Shown in pieces: positions 54,442 to 63,193 of a stretch of 64,000 bases of DNA. The stretch lies in contig JAPOST010000081.1 in assembly GCA_026709535.1 (NCBI GenBank), forward strand, positions 1 through 64,000, given 5' to 3'. Position 1 is the first letter of the stretch; each line of letters begins with the position of its first letter. The position numbers and the translations under genes are program-made. The DNA comes from Rhodospirillaceae bacterium. Its GTDB lineage: Bacteria > Pseudomonadota > Alphaproteobacteria > Bin65. The notes beneath the pieces are model-generated. The model saw nothing but the letters and a program-made list of their open reading frames with translations, had not been told where the DNA came from and did no database searches.

Positions 54442-56145
54442 CTAGCTGTTGGCCAAGACTTTGACTGCGAGGCAGCGCAAGCTCCTTTTTTTCAGAATAT
54501 CACAGGCCTTGTATGCCTCAGCCCGGGACATACCGGTGATCCGCGCTCGGTACAGCGCGTTGTTCGAGTTGTTGCGACGTGCAAGGATGCGAGTGTTTTT
54601 GCCCCGCGTAAATCGGTGGGGTAGCGCTTTCTGTGCCCGGTTCAGACCCTTTCTTGCCATCTTGTACTTGCTGAAAGCGCCAACCTGGATGGCGTAGGTT
54701 GACTTTTGGGAAGAGACCGTATCAACCACTCGCTGTGAAACGGTTCGCGTGACCGGTATGCGGCCGCTCACCGCAATGCATTCGATACCTCGACGGCGCA
54801 AGGAGCCACAGACCCGGCGCGCCTGGTTGGCGCGATAGCCCATCAGGCGGGCGATATAGATCGAGCGCCCTCGCTTGAGCCTGCGCTTGATTGAGGTCCG
54901 CGCCCGCGAACGATCATGCCGAGACAATCTTTTTCTGGCTTGCCGGATTGCCAACTGCGCCCGCCGCTGATTGTAAAAGGCACCAACCTGGACACCGTGG
55001 GACTGCTGGTATCGTATGACGCGTCTCTTGACGTAACGGGTGATCTGTTTGGTGCGCCGCCCATCATGCGACTTCTGCCCCGCATTGGGCTTGGAAGCAG
55101 AAGCGGATCGGGCCTCACTTCTGGATGAATTTTGTTTCGCAAGTGTCGATGAAATCTTTCTTTTTTGTCCTGATGAAGCAACCGCTCTGCGCGAGACAAC
55201 CGATTTCGATTTCGCCTGTCGCTGCGCCAGATTTCCGCCCACGCGAGAACGGGACGCAACGTGAATCTTGTGGATGCCACGTTTCCCCGCAACCCGGATG
55301 CGCCGCGCTTTGCGCCACCCGCTTGCGATCAGTTGGCTGGTTGCGCGATAGCGAATTTCGGAAGTCCTGGCTCCCAGAACGATGGTGACAAGCCGCTCTC
55401 GGCCTCTGCGAGCGCTTGATGCCAGATTAAAACGCGCGCGCCTCGTGTATCCCGTCTTCATTCCGTCAATATCGGGGTGAGAATGGAGCAGCCGATTCGT
55501 ATTACGAAACGTCCTCCGGCCAAACCTGTAATAGCGGGTTGCGAAAATTCGATAGTGTTGCGGGTAATGGCGGATCAGGGCGCTAGCCAGTACGGCCATG
55601 TCCCGTGCTGTGGTGCGTTGTCCGGAAGCCGGCAGGCCGGAAGCGTTCCGAAAGACAGTCCGGCGCATGCCCAATTGTCGTCCGCGGACAGTCATCAGAC
55701 GGGCGAAACGCCGTTCGCTGCCGCCGATCTTCTCAGCCAGGGCCGCCGCCGCGTCATTGGCAGACTTTAGCGCGGTGGCATAGACTAGGTCACGCACGCT
55801 CACTCGAGTGCCAGCACGAAGATTCAGCCTTGTCGGGGAACGAGTAACGGCGTGCCGTGATAGTGTGACACGGGTATTCCAGTGGATACGCCGTTGCGAC
55901 AGGGCTTCGAAAACCAGATAAAGCGTCATCATCTTGTTGAGCGACGCTGGCGCGTGACTGGCATCAGCATTTCTGGACTGCAAGATCGCGCCTGTTGCCG
56001 CATTCACGGTGATCGACGATTTGACACGTCCCTGCGCTGCGGTCGTTGCGACAACCAGAGTACCCAAAATGCAAGCGCCAAGGGCGAGGCTGCCCAAGGA
56101 CCGCCTCGTGACAATCGCGCCGGTTTGTGTTGTACGTGCTAGCAT
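54442..56145 (-). CDS. D-alanyl-D-alanine carboxypeptidase with two SPOR domains
   Basis: This 567-residue exported penicillin-binding protein has a signal sequence in residues 10-38 ([26 protein letters not shown]). An S11 peptidase domain carries S68-L-N-K71, S128-A-N130 and K230-T-G. A strongly basic Ser/Lys/Arg linker of about 110 residues follows. Then come two SPOR repeats, each opening with VQVGAF or IQVGAFSKYKMARKGL, at about 375-460 and 480-565. SPOR domains bind denuded glycan strands at the septum, so it should trim peptidoglycan pentapeptides at the division site. ATG 56145 is used; the TTG four codons earlier is less likely. Two tandem SPOR domains and an exceptional arginine content are unusual for the family. 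It converges with ugd. Confidence 0.88.
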   Translation of the reverse strand: MLARTTQTGAIVTRRSLGSLALGACILGTLVVATTAAQGRVKSSITVNAATGAILQSRNADASHAPASLNKMMTLYLVFEALSQRRIHWNTRVTLSRHAVTRSPTRLNLRAGTRVSVRDLVYATALKSANDAAAALAEKIGGSERRFARLMTVRGRQLGMRRTVFRNASGLPASGQRTTARDMAVLASALIRHYPQHYRIFATRYYRFGRRTFRNTNRLLHSHPDIDGMKTGYTRRARFNLASSARRGRERLVTIVLGARTSEIRYRATSQLIASGWRKARRIRVAGKRGIHKIHVASRSRVGGNLAQRQAKSKSVVSRRAVASSGQKRKISSTLAKQNSSRSEARSASASKPNAGQKSHDGRRTKQITRYVKRRVIRYQQSHGVQVGAFYNQRRAQLAIRQARKRLSRHDRSRARTSIKRRLKRGRSIYIARLMGYRANQARRVCGSLRRRGIECIAVSGRIPVTRTVSQRVVDTVSSQKSTYAIQVGAFSKYKMARKGLNRAQKALPHRFTRGKNTRILARRNNSNNALYRARITGMSRAEAYKACDILKKRSLRCLAVKVLANS

Positions 56146-56535
56146 CAAGGATATCAACGTTCCACTGCCCGGTTTCGATTTGTCCCAACCTTGGCCTGAC
56201 CTGCGTTTGCAAATGGTTGACGTCCGAACCGGTCATCAATTTTTTGCAATATCAACCGGTGCAGCATCGGAACGCGTCCAGCAACATTCTCGGGCTTTGA
56301 CATTTGACCATGCCAGTCTTTCCGCGACCTCATTGACCGGATACTATCAGCATCTTCGCAACCTTGCAATGATCAGGATAGTCAGCAAAAAATACGCAAG
56401 AAACAAAAAATGTGAGGCAAAGTCAATCAACAGTTCTAATCTTGGTCAATAATATTGGCTCATTTTGCGAATCGCAGCATGATGGCATCCTTGCTTGCGT
56501 TCTGCTTTGGAGGGTCAAGCGGTTTCTGGACCGGT
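56146..56535. other. Intergenic region between the carboxypeptidase gene and the transposase remnant
   Basis: About 390 bases upstream of the carboxypeptidase gene contain an AT-rich patch near 56380-56470. No gene is recognised; the carboxypeptidase promoter should lie in it. Confidence 0.4.
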
Positions 56536-56995
56536 TTTGGCGTGTTGACGAGTTCAGGGTGCCGCCATTGCTTTCTGTCGGCAACGTGCCTTGACGCCGG
56601 ACCGGCTGGCCGGGATCGTGGAGGCAGATAAGATTTTCGTCCTTGCAAGCCGTAAGGGGAATCGAAAACTGGATTACAGGCTCTGCCGACGCAGTGGCAA
56701 GGCTGGGAAGCGCGGCCTTTCATGCAAGCCATTGCCGCTGCCGACTGTGAGCAGGAAGGGTGAAAAGACGCGAGAGCCGTTTCTTGCTCCGAATGCGCTG
56801 CTTGTCTCCGACGTCAACCGCTGTTTCCCGCCTGACGTGGCGTCCCTCACGAAGGCATCAATGCTTCAGCTGGCGAACGGATCCACGGCGCGGTGCACAT
56901 CCAGACGATCAACAACCAATATCGCCAGTTCAAGGGCTCCCTGCGCCGCCAACGCGACATCGCCACCAGATGATCTGAGGTGGTTCATCTCATTG
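56536..56995 (+). pseudogene. IS1595/ISXO2-family transposase remnant
   Basis: Fragments of a DDE transposase appear in order but in different frames. LAGIVEADKIFVLASRKGNRKLD (catalytic block, E-A-D-E-T in intact proteins), GKAGKRGLS, NALLVSDVNRCFPPDVASL (second catalytic block) and, one frame over, HEGINASAGERIHGAVHIQTINNQY with QFKGSLRRQRDIATR, then DLRWFISLH. This is the ISXO2-like branch of IS1595. The middle is deleted and several frameshifts are present, so it is dead. No inverted ends were found. It marks a formerly mobile patch between the carboxypeptidase and the atu-like operon. Confidence 0.75.
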
Positions 56996-56999
56996 CACT

Positions 57000-57373
57000 C
57001 GGACATCAGCCAGCGCCCAAAGCCTGCCTCCAACCGCAAGGGCAGGGTTGCCGTTGACGACGTACTCCCATGCCGCGTCGGGGATGTCGCGAATATGGCT
57101 GACGTGGAACGGCTTGTTCAGGAAACATGACGGCCAGACCCGGTTGATGATCAGGTTGCCTGTTCCTCGGCAGGCGTCTGCTCTTCGACTCCATGTCACC
57201 GAGACGCGGCGGAATGATTTCCTTGCAACCGGACCAATTCTCCGAAGCCGCCTGAAGCCAATAATGCGCACGTTCATCGACCTGCACGGAAAAATCCGGA
57301 TCCGATAGCGGCCGACATTGCGTTTGTCGACAGCAGGAGCTGCTTGACAGCATAGTACGGCGACATAAAGCAT
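57000..57373 (-). pseudogene. Possible fragment of a type ISP restriction/helicase-like protein
   Basis: On the minus strand, near 57050-57110, the frame reads HVSHIRDIPDAAWEYVVNGNPAL. This resembles the conserved block just before the C-terminus of type ISP restriction-modification proteins (IPxEAxxYVVNGxSALEW). The usual continuation (EWxxDRYQV) is missing and upstream similarity is weak, with stops in nearby frames. It is a short resemblance only; chance is possible. Confidence 0.3.
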
Positions 57374-57414
57374 GCTGCGGGCATGACCGACATAGTGAGG
57401 GGAACGCCAGCGTC

Positions 57415-59244
57415 ATGGTTGACATGATCCGAATTGGCGGCGCGAGTGGTTACTGGGGCGAATCGGCAATGGCAACGCCCCAATTGCTTGCTGACCGGTC
57501 AGTCGATTTTCTGGTCTACGACTATCTGGCCGAGATCACGATGTCGATTATGTCCCGCGCCCGGGCGAGTGACCCTGCCATGGGCTACGCTACCGATTTC
57601 ATATCGACGGTACTCAAGCCGAATATCCGGGATATTGCCGCTCAAGGCGTGAAGGTGATCAGCAACGCTGGCGGCATGAATCCCCAAGCCTGCGCAGCGG
57701 CGGTTCGCGCAGTCAGTGACGCGGCAGGGCTCGACCTGAAAATCGGCGTGATTCGTGGTGACGACCTGTTGGCAGAAAAGAACAGGTTTGCCTCCGCCGT
57801 CCCGACCGAGATGTTCAGCGGTCAAGCTTTCCCGCCGCCGGAAAAGCTGGTCAGCATCAATGCCTACATAGGTGCATTCCCGATCGCAGCGGCGCTGGAT
57901 GCAGGCGCCGACATCGTCATTACGGGCCGATGCGTTGACAGCGCGGTCACGTTGGGAGCCTGTGTTCATGCCTTTGGTTGGCAGCCTGGCGACTGGAACC
58001 GACTGGCGGCCGGAAGCTTGGCCGGTCACGTGCTGGAGTGCGGGCCGCAGGCGACCGGTGGCAACCACACCGACTGGGAGGATATAGCAGAGACAATCCA
58101 CGCCATCGGATATCCGATATGTGATATCCAGAGGGACGGCAGTTTCATGGTGCGGAAGCCGAAAGGAACGGGCGGCAAGGTGACGATCGGTACGGTCGCC
58201 GAGCAAATGCTCTACGAAATCGGCGATCCGCAAGCCTACCTGCTGCCTGACGTCTCCTGCGACTTCTCGACCGTAGAATTGAATCAGATCAGCGAAGATT
58301 GCGTCCGGGTGGCGGGCGCGACCGGATTTGCCGCGCCGTCCACCTACAAGTCCAGCATCACATGGGCCGATGGGTTTCGCGCCGGCGCATATTTTACCTT
58401 TACCGGCCGTGATGCTGATCGGAAGGCGACAGTGTTTGCGAATGCCGCTCTTGCGCGGGCACGGGCGGCTTTGCGTGGTCGGAGCATGGACGAATTCACC
58501 GAAACCAGCGTCGAAGTCCTCGGCGCCGAAAGCCAATATGGCGACGCGCGAAAGATCGGCAGCGCCCGGGAAGTCGTGCTGAAGCTGGCTGCCAAGCATC
58601 CGGAAGCAGTCGGCGTCGACATCCTGTTGAAGGAAGCCTCCGGCATGGGATTGGCGACTCCATCGGCGCTCTCAGGGTTTGCCGGTACACGGCCGAAGCC
58701 TTCTCCGGTGGTTCGTCTGTTTTCCTTCCTGGTACCGAAAGAAGATGTGACATTGCTGGTCGAAGTGGATGGCCAACCACTCGAATATGCAGAACCTGTG
58801 ACGCAGGACGACGGTCGCCGGCCTTGCCGCCCGGAGCCTCCCTTTATTATCACGAATACCGAAGACATGATGATGATTCGGTTGGAGGAGCTCGCCTGGG
58901 GCCGCAGTGGCGACAAGGGCGACAAGGCCAATATCGGCATCGCCGCCCGCAACGCGACTTACCTGCCGTGGATCTGGCAGGCCCTGACCGAAGACGCAGT
59001 TGCGCAGTACTTTGCGCATTTCCTGACCGGTGCCGCCGGACAGTCGGTCGAGCGCTTTCTGCTGCCCGGCATCAACGCGATCAACTTCCTTTTGCATGAC
59101 GTTCTGGGCGGCGGCGGCATCGCCAGTCTGCGCAACGACAGCCAAGGCAAGGGCTATGCCCAATTGCTGCTGGATTATACCATTCCGGTCCCACGAGATC
59201 TGGCGCTACAGGCCGAATCAGGGCGAGAGGAGCGGGCTGCATGA
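57415..59244 (+). CDS. atuA: AtuA-family (DUF1446) protein, acyclic terpene utilisation type
   Basis: This 609-residue protein has the AtuA domain (about 1-440) beginning IRIGGASGYWGESAMATPQL and VDFLVYDYLAEITMSIM. ADIVITGRCVDSAVTLGACVHAFGW and GPQATGGNHTDWEDI follow. A C-terminal AtuA-like ferredoxin-fold part (about 480-600) has RLEELAWGRSGDKGDKANIGIAAR. In Pseudomonas atuA belongs to the citronellol/geraniol operon, but its reaction is not known. Homologues stand next to acyl-CoA carboxylases in many bacteria, as here. The start is ATG 57415 (or 57424). Overlap with the next gene is four bases. Confidence 0.85.
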   Translation: MVDMIRIGGASGYWGESAMATPQLLADRSVDFLVYDYLAEITMSIMSRARASDPAMGYATDFISTVLKPNIRDIAAQGVKVISNAGGMNPQACAAAVRAVSDAAGLDLKIGVIRGDDLLAEKNRFASAVPTEMFSGQAFPPPEKLVSINAYIGAFPIAAALDAGADIVITGRCVDSAVTLGACVHAFGWQPGDWNRLAAGSLAGHVLECGPQATGGNHTDWEDIAETIHAIGYPICDIQRDGSFMVRKPKGTGGKVTIGTVAEQMLYEIGDPQAYLLPDVSCDFSTVELNQISEDCVRVAGATGFAAPSTYKSSITWADGFRAGAYFTFTGRDADRKATVFANAALARARAALRGRSMDEFTETSVEVLGAESQYGDARKIGSAREVVLKLAAKHPEAVGVDILLKEASGMGLATPSALSGFAGTRPKPSPVVRLFSFLVPKEDVTLLVEVDGQPLEYAEPVTQDDGRRPCRPEPPFIITNTEDMMMIRLEELAWGRSGDKGDKANIGIAARNATYLPWIWQALTEDAVAQYFAHFLTGAAGQSVERFLLPGINAINFLLHDVLGGGGIASLRNDSQGKGYAQLLLDYTIPVPRDLALQAESGREERAA

Positions 59245-60860
59245 ACCGGTTTCAATCCCGAATCGATCCGTCCGGCGGGGAATTCAAGAACAATCGGGCC
59301 GACATGCTTGGCCTGATCGACAAACTTCGGGAATTGAACAGCCGCGGGGCCAGCCGCTCGGAAGTTCGCAAACCGCGCTTCGAGCAACGTGGCCAGATCA
59401 CGCCACGCGAGCGGCTGACGCGACTGCTTGATCCCGGGATGCCTTTCCTGACAATCGGCAATATCGCCGGATATCTGTTCGATGCCAAGAAAGAGGAAGA
59501 ATCGCTGCCGGGCGGCAACGTGATCGCCGGCATTGGCTATGTCAACGGCGTGCGTTGTGCGATTGCCGTTGACGACAGCGGAATCCAGGCTGGCGCCCTG
59601 ACCGGCGCCACGGTGTATCGAATCCAGCGCAGTCAGGAAATTGCGCTTGAACAGAAGATGCCCTTCGTTCATCTGGTCGAAAGCGCCGGCGCGAATTTGA
59701 TGGAATACAGGGTCGAAGGCTTTCTTGCCGGCGGAAAGCTTTTCGCAAACCAGGCTCTCCTCTCGAAAGCCGGGATACCCGTCATCACGATCCTGCACGG
59801 TTCATCCACGGCGGGTGGCGCCTACATGCCGGGGATGAGCGACTATGTCATCGGCGTAAGGGGCAGGGGCCATGCCTTTCTGGCCGGACCGCCGCTCCTC
59901 GAGGCTGCGACGGGAGAAATCGCGACAGAGGACGAGTTGGGCAGCGCGGCGATGCACGCCACCGTCTCCGGCCTGGTCGAATATCTGGCGGAGGATGACG
60001 GCGAAGGAATCGATATCGCTCGCAATGTGATCCGACACCTGCACTGGAATAGCGGTGAGATGTCAGGATTTCATGAAGGCCGCCCGCCTGCCTACGACCC
60101 GGATGAGATCGCCGGGATCGTTCCGGTCGATTATCGCAAGCCATACGACGTGCGGGAGGTCGTGGCGCGGGTCGTCGATGATTCGGACTTCCTGGATTTC
60201 AAATCAGGCTTCGGTATTTCGACAGTTTGCATGCAGGCGGAGGTTCATGGTCAGGCCTGCGGGCTGATCGGCAACAACGGCCCGATTGATCCGGACGGGG
60301 CCGCCAAGGCTACCCAATTTCTGCAGCTCTGTGACCAGTCCGGTATTCCCGTGGTGTTCCTGCAGAACACCACGGGCTACATGGTGGGCGCAGCCTATGA
60401 ACGCGCCGGAATGATCAAGCACGGTTCCAAGATGATCCAGAGCGTGCGCAATATCGATGTGCCGCGCCTTACCTTCATGATCGGCGCGAGTTTCGGAGCC
60501 GGTAATTATGGCATGTGCGGCCGCGGTTACGATCCGGATTTTCTCTATACCTGGCCTAACGCCACAACTGGCGTTATGGGTGGCGACCAGGCGGCAAGGA
60601 CCATGTCCATCGTCGCTGAACGGGCGGCGCAGGAAAAAGGAGAAAAAATCGATCCGGAGATGCGGAAACAGCAGGAAGCCATGCTGACGCATCACTTCGA
60701 CAGCCAATCAGGCGCTTTCTACACATCCGGCCATATGCAGGATGACGGCATGATCGATCCGCGGGAGACGCGGCAAACGCTCGGGTGCCTGCTGTCGATC
60801 GTCAATGAAGGACGACGGCGTACGGTGCGTCCCAACAGCTTCGGCGTGGCGCGGATATAG
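59241..60860 (+). CDS. Acyl-CoA carboxylase carboxyltransferase subunit, AtuC-like
   Basis: This 539-residue carboxyltransferase is homologous to geranyl-CoA/methylcrotonyl-CoA carboxylase beta subunits. It shows QRGQITPRERLTRLLDPG, GSSTAGGAYMPGMSDYV and [26 protein letters not shown]. It resembles, but clearly differs from, MccB of the window (longer N-terminus, different QAGALTGATVYR region), so another substrate is likely. By neighbourhood it is AtuC-like; geranyl-CoA specificity is not proved. It overlaps atuA by ATGA and is followed at once by a small ORF. Confidence 0.87.
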   Translation: MNRFQSRIDPSGGEFKNNRADMLGLIDKLRELNSRGASRSEVRKPRFEQRGQITPRERLTRLLDPGMPFLTIGNIAGYLFDAKKEEESLPGGNVIAGIGYVNGVRCAIAVDDSGIQAGALTGATVYRIQRSQEIALEQKMPFVHLVESAGANLMEYRVEGFLAGGKLFANQALLSKAGIPVITILHGSSTAGGAYMPGMSDYVIGVRGRGHAFLAGPPLLEAATGEIATEDELGSAAMHATVSGLVEYLAEDDGEGIDIARNVIRHLHWNSGEMSGFHEGRPPAYDPDEIAGIVPVDYRKPYDVREVVARVVDDSDFLDFKSGFGISTVCMQAEVHGQACGLIGNNGPIDPDGAAKATQFLQLCDQSGIPVVFLQNTTGYMVGAAYERAGMIKHGSKMIQSVRNIDVPRLTFMIGASFGAGNYGMCGRGYDPDFLYTWPNATTGVMGGDQAARTMSIVAERAAQEKGEKIDPEMRKQQEAMLTHHFDSQSGAFYTSGHMQDDGMIDPRETRQTLGCLLSIVNEGRRRTVRPNSFGVARI

Positions 60861-61145
60861 ATGATTGCAATGGGCATCTCCGGTTGCATCTGTAGCCCAC
60901 CGGACAACCCGACGCCGGACGCTGTATTGCGCCCCATGCCGACAGCCTGGCGGGTGCTTCAGGCCGACATCCGCCACAATGGAACGCGCTACGCAAGAGA
61001 TGCTGACGCCGAGACGACGGAAACCATCGTGCAGACCGTTCACCTACCGTGGGACCAGATGATCGCATGTGCGGCGTGCGTATCGGGCGACAGATCGACA
61101 GAAGCATTGCGGTCATTTCGAGTCGATGTCGAGAAGACCCGATAA
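60861..61145 (+). CDS. Small protein of unknown function within the carboxylase operon
   Basis: This 94-codon frame begins with ATG at the base after the carboxyltransferase stop and ends four bases before the biotin-carboxylase start, which is the spacing of a real operon gene. The product starts MIAMGISGCICSPPDNP with two Cys (CIC), a second CAAC at about 70-73, and a threonine-rich middle ETTETIVQTVHLPWDQM. It has no clear signal peptide or membrane segment. Four cysteines in two pairs might bind a metal or cofactor. I do not recognise a family. A chance frame in a spacer cannot be excluded, but a spacer of 289 bases would be odd in such a tight operon. Confidence 0.55.
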   Translation: MIAMGISGCICSPPDNPTPDAVLRPMPTAWRVLQADIRHNGTRYARDADAETTETIVQTVHLPWDQMIACAACVSGDRSTEALRSFRVDVEKTR

Positions 61146-61149
61146 CGCC

Positions 61150-63141
61150 ATGCCTCGCATCAACACCATTCTTGTAGCGAACCGAGGCGAGATTGCCGTC
61201 CGGATCATGCACACGGCGCAATCGCTGGGTTACCGGACCGCCGCGGTATACTCGGAGGAGGACGCCGGCGCCCTGCATGTCCAGATGGCTGACATGTCGG
61301 CCCTGATCGGTCCGGGGCCTGTGAAAGAAAGCTATCTTGTCATTGAAAATATTCTGAAAGCGGCCGAAGAGATGGGCGCGGACGCGGTGCATCCGGCTTA
61401 CGGACTCCTGTCAGAGAACGCTGCGTTTGCCAGGGCTTGCGCAGAAGCCGGTCTGACCTTTATCGGTCCGACTGCCGAGACCATCGACCTGATGGGCAAC
61501 AAGGCGGAAGCCAGACGCCGGATGATGGCTGCCGGCGTCCCCTGCGTGCCGGGATACGAAGGGGAAGATCAGAGCGACGTGGCTTTCCTGACCGCGGCCC
61601 GCGATATTGGCTTTCCGGTCATGGTCAAGGCGGTGGCCGGAGGAGGGGGGCGCGGGATGCGTCTGGTCAACTCCGAGGAATATCTGCCGGATGCATTGGC
61701 TACTGCTCGTTCGGAGGCGGAAAGCGCGTTTGGGTCCGGCGAGCTGATCCTGGAAAAGGCCATCGTCCGACCTCGGCATGTGGAGTTTCAGGTTTTTGCC
61801 GACCGGCAGGGCAACACAATTCATCTCGGCGAGCGGGATTGCTCGATCCAGCGGCGACACCAGAAGGTGATCGAGGAAGCGCCATGTCCGGTCATGAAAG
61901 AGAATCTGCGGGCGACGATGGGCGCAGCGGCGGTCGACGCGGCAAGGAGCATCGGCTATCGGAGCGCAGGTACCGTCGAATTCCTGCTCGATGACGACAG
62001 CTGTTTCTACTTTCTGGAAATGAATACCCGGTTGCAAGTAGAGCATCCGGTAACGGAGATGATTACCGGTCTTGATCTGGTCGCACTCCAGATCCAGGTC
62101 GCAGAGGGTCGACCCCTGGGTCTGGTTCAGGACGACATCAACTTCTCGGGCCACGCCATCGAGGCCCGGCTGTATGCCGAAGACACGAGCAACGATTTCC
62201 TTCCGGCGACGGGGACTATTACCCGATGGCTCCCGGCATCCGGCGATGGAATCCGCGTGGATGGCGGCGTTGCCAGCGGCTTTTCCGTCTCGCCGTTCTA
62301 CGATCCGATGATCGCCAAGGTCGCCGCACACGGCGAAAATCGCAATATCGCGCGCCGACGTCTCGCCCGAGCATTGGAACAAACTGTTGTCTTTGGTCTG
62401 ACAACCAACAAGCCCTTCCTGATCGATTGTCTGGAAGACGAGGTCTTCGCCGACGGCGGAGCAACGACGGCCTTCATCGACGAGCGCTTTGCGGCGGATG
62501 ATCTCTCAAGGACCGAACCGGGTTTTGACTTGGCCGCAGTCGCTTCTGTTCTGCAGTTCGTGGCAGATCGCAAGAATGCGGTGGCCCGCAGTTTGGGACT
62601 TTCCCGGGAGTTGCTGAACTGGAGCGGTAGCGGCGCCTTGGTCAGCCGGTACAAGTATGCAGTCGGCAAGGCGACATTCGACCTGGCCGTTTCTCCGACC
62701 GGCGAGGCGACCTTTCGGGTAACCGATGACAGACAATCCGCAGACATCGCGATCATCATTCTCGACGACGGCCGTGCGAAGCTGATCGTCGACGGATGTC
62801 CGCAAGTCATTTTCTTCCATCACGACGGAAGGTCGGTGTTTGTCTCCGCGAACGGCCATGATTACCGCTTTGACAACATGCCCATCGGGAGTCGCTGGGG
62901 CGAGGAGGTGGTCGATGGAAGCCGTGTTGCGGCACCGATGCACGGCAAAATCCTGAAAGTCAGCGTGGCGCCGGGCGATACCGTATCCAAGGGCGATCGT
63001 CTCCTGGTCCTGGAAGCGATGAAGATGCAGCACGAAATTACGTCTGACGCTGACGGGACGGTTGCAACTGTTCTGCACAAGGCAGGAGCACAGGTGGCGA
63101 CCGGCGATCACCTGATCGAAATCACGGTAGCGGAGGAATAG
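61150..63141 (+). CDS. Acyl-CoA carboxylase biotin-carboxylase/BCCP subunit, AtuF-like
   Basis: This 663-residue protein has a biotin carboxylase domain with TILVANRGEIAVRIM, VAGGGGRGMRLV and FLEMNTRLQVEHPVTEMITG. It has a long linker domain and a C-terminal biotinyl domain with LEAMKMQHEI. It is the partner of the carboxyltransferase two genes upstream. It parallels MccA of the first cluster. ATG 61150 is used, since the family starts there; the 27 codons upstream in the track overlap the small ORF. By context it is AtuF-like; the true acyl-CoA substrate is undetermined. Confidence 0.9.
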   Translation: MPRINTILVANRGEIAVRIMHTAQSLGYRTAAVYSEEDAGALHVQMADMSALIGPGPVKESYLVIENILKAAEEMGADAVHPAYGLLSENAAFARACAEAGLTFIGPTAETIDLMGNKAEARRRMMAAGVPCVPGYEGEDQSDVAFLTAARDIGFPVMVKAVAGGGGRGMRLVNSEEYLPDALATARSEAESAFGSGELILEKAIVRPRHVEFQVFADRQGNTIHLGERDCSIQRRHQKVIEEAPCPVMKENLRATMGAAAVDAARSIGYRSAGTVEFLLDDDSCFYFLEMNTRLQVEHPVTEMITGLDLVALQIQVAEGRPLGLVQDDINFSGHAIEARLYAEDTSNDFLPATGTITRWLPASGDGIRVDGGVASGFSVSPFYDPMIAKVAAHGENRNIARRRLARALEQTVVFGLTTNKPFLIDCLEDEVFADGGATTAFIDERFAADDLSRTEPGFDLAAVASVLQFVADRKNAVARSLGLSRELLNWSGSGALVSRYKYAVGKATFDLAVSPTGEATFRVTDDRQSADIAIIILDDGRAKLIVDGCPQVIFFHHDGRSVFVSANGHDYRFDNMPIGSRWGEEVVDGSRVAAPMHGKILKVSVAPGDTVSKGDRLLVLEAMKMQHEITSDADGTVATVLHKAGAQVATGDHLIEITVAEE

Positions 63142-63193
63142 TAATGTCCTTTCTCCTTGGAAGCGGTGGAACAGGACAGTAAGGAAAACGGTC

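Noticed and set aside
54070-54624. 184-codon plus-strand ORF between ugd and the carboxypeptidase gene
   Set aside because: Overlaps both neighbours in wrong frames and shows no family features.
57499-58599. 366-codon minus-strand ORF
   Set aside because: Antisense to atuA; no motif.
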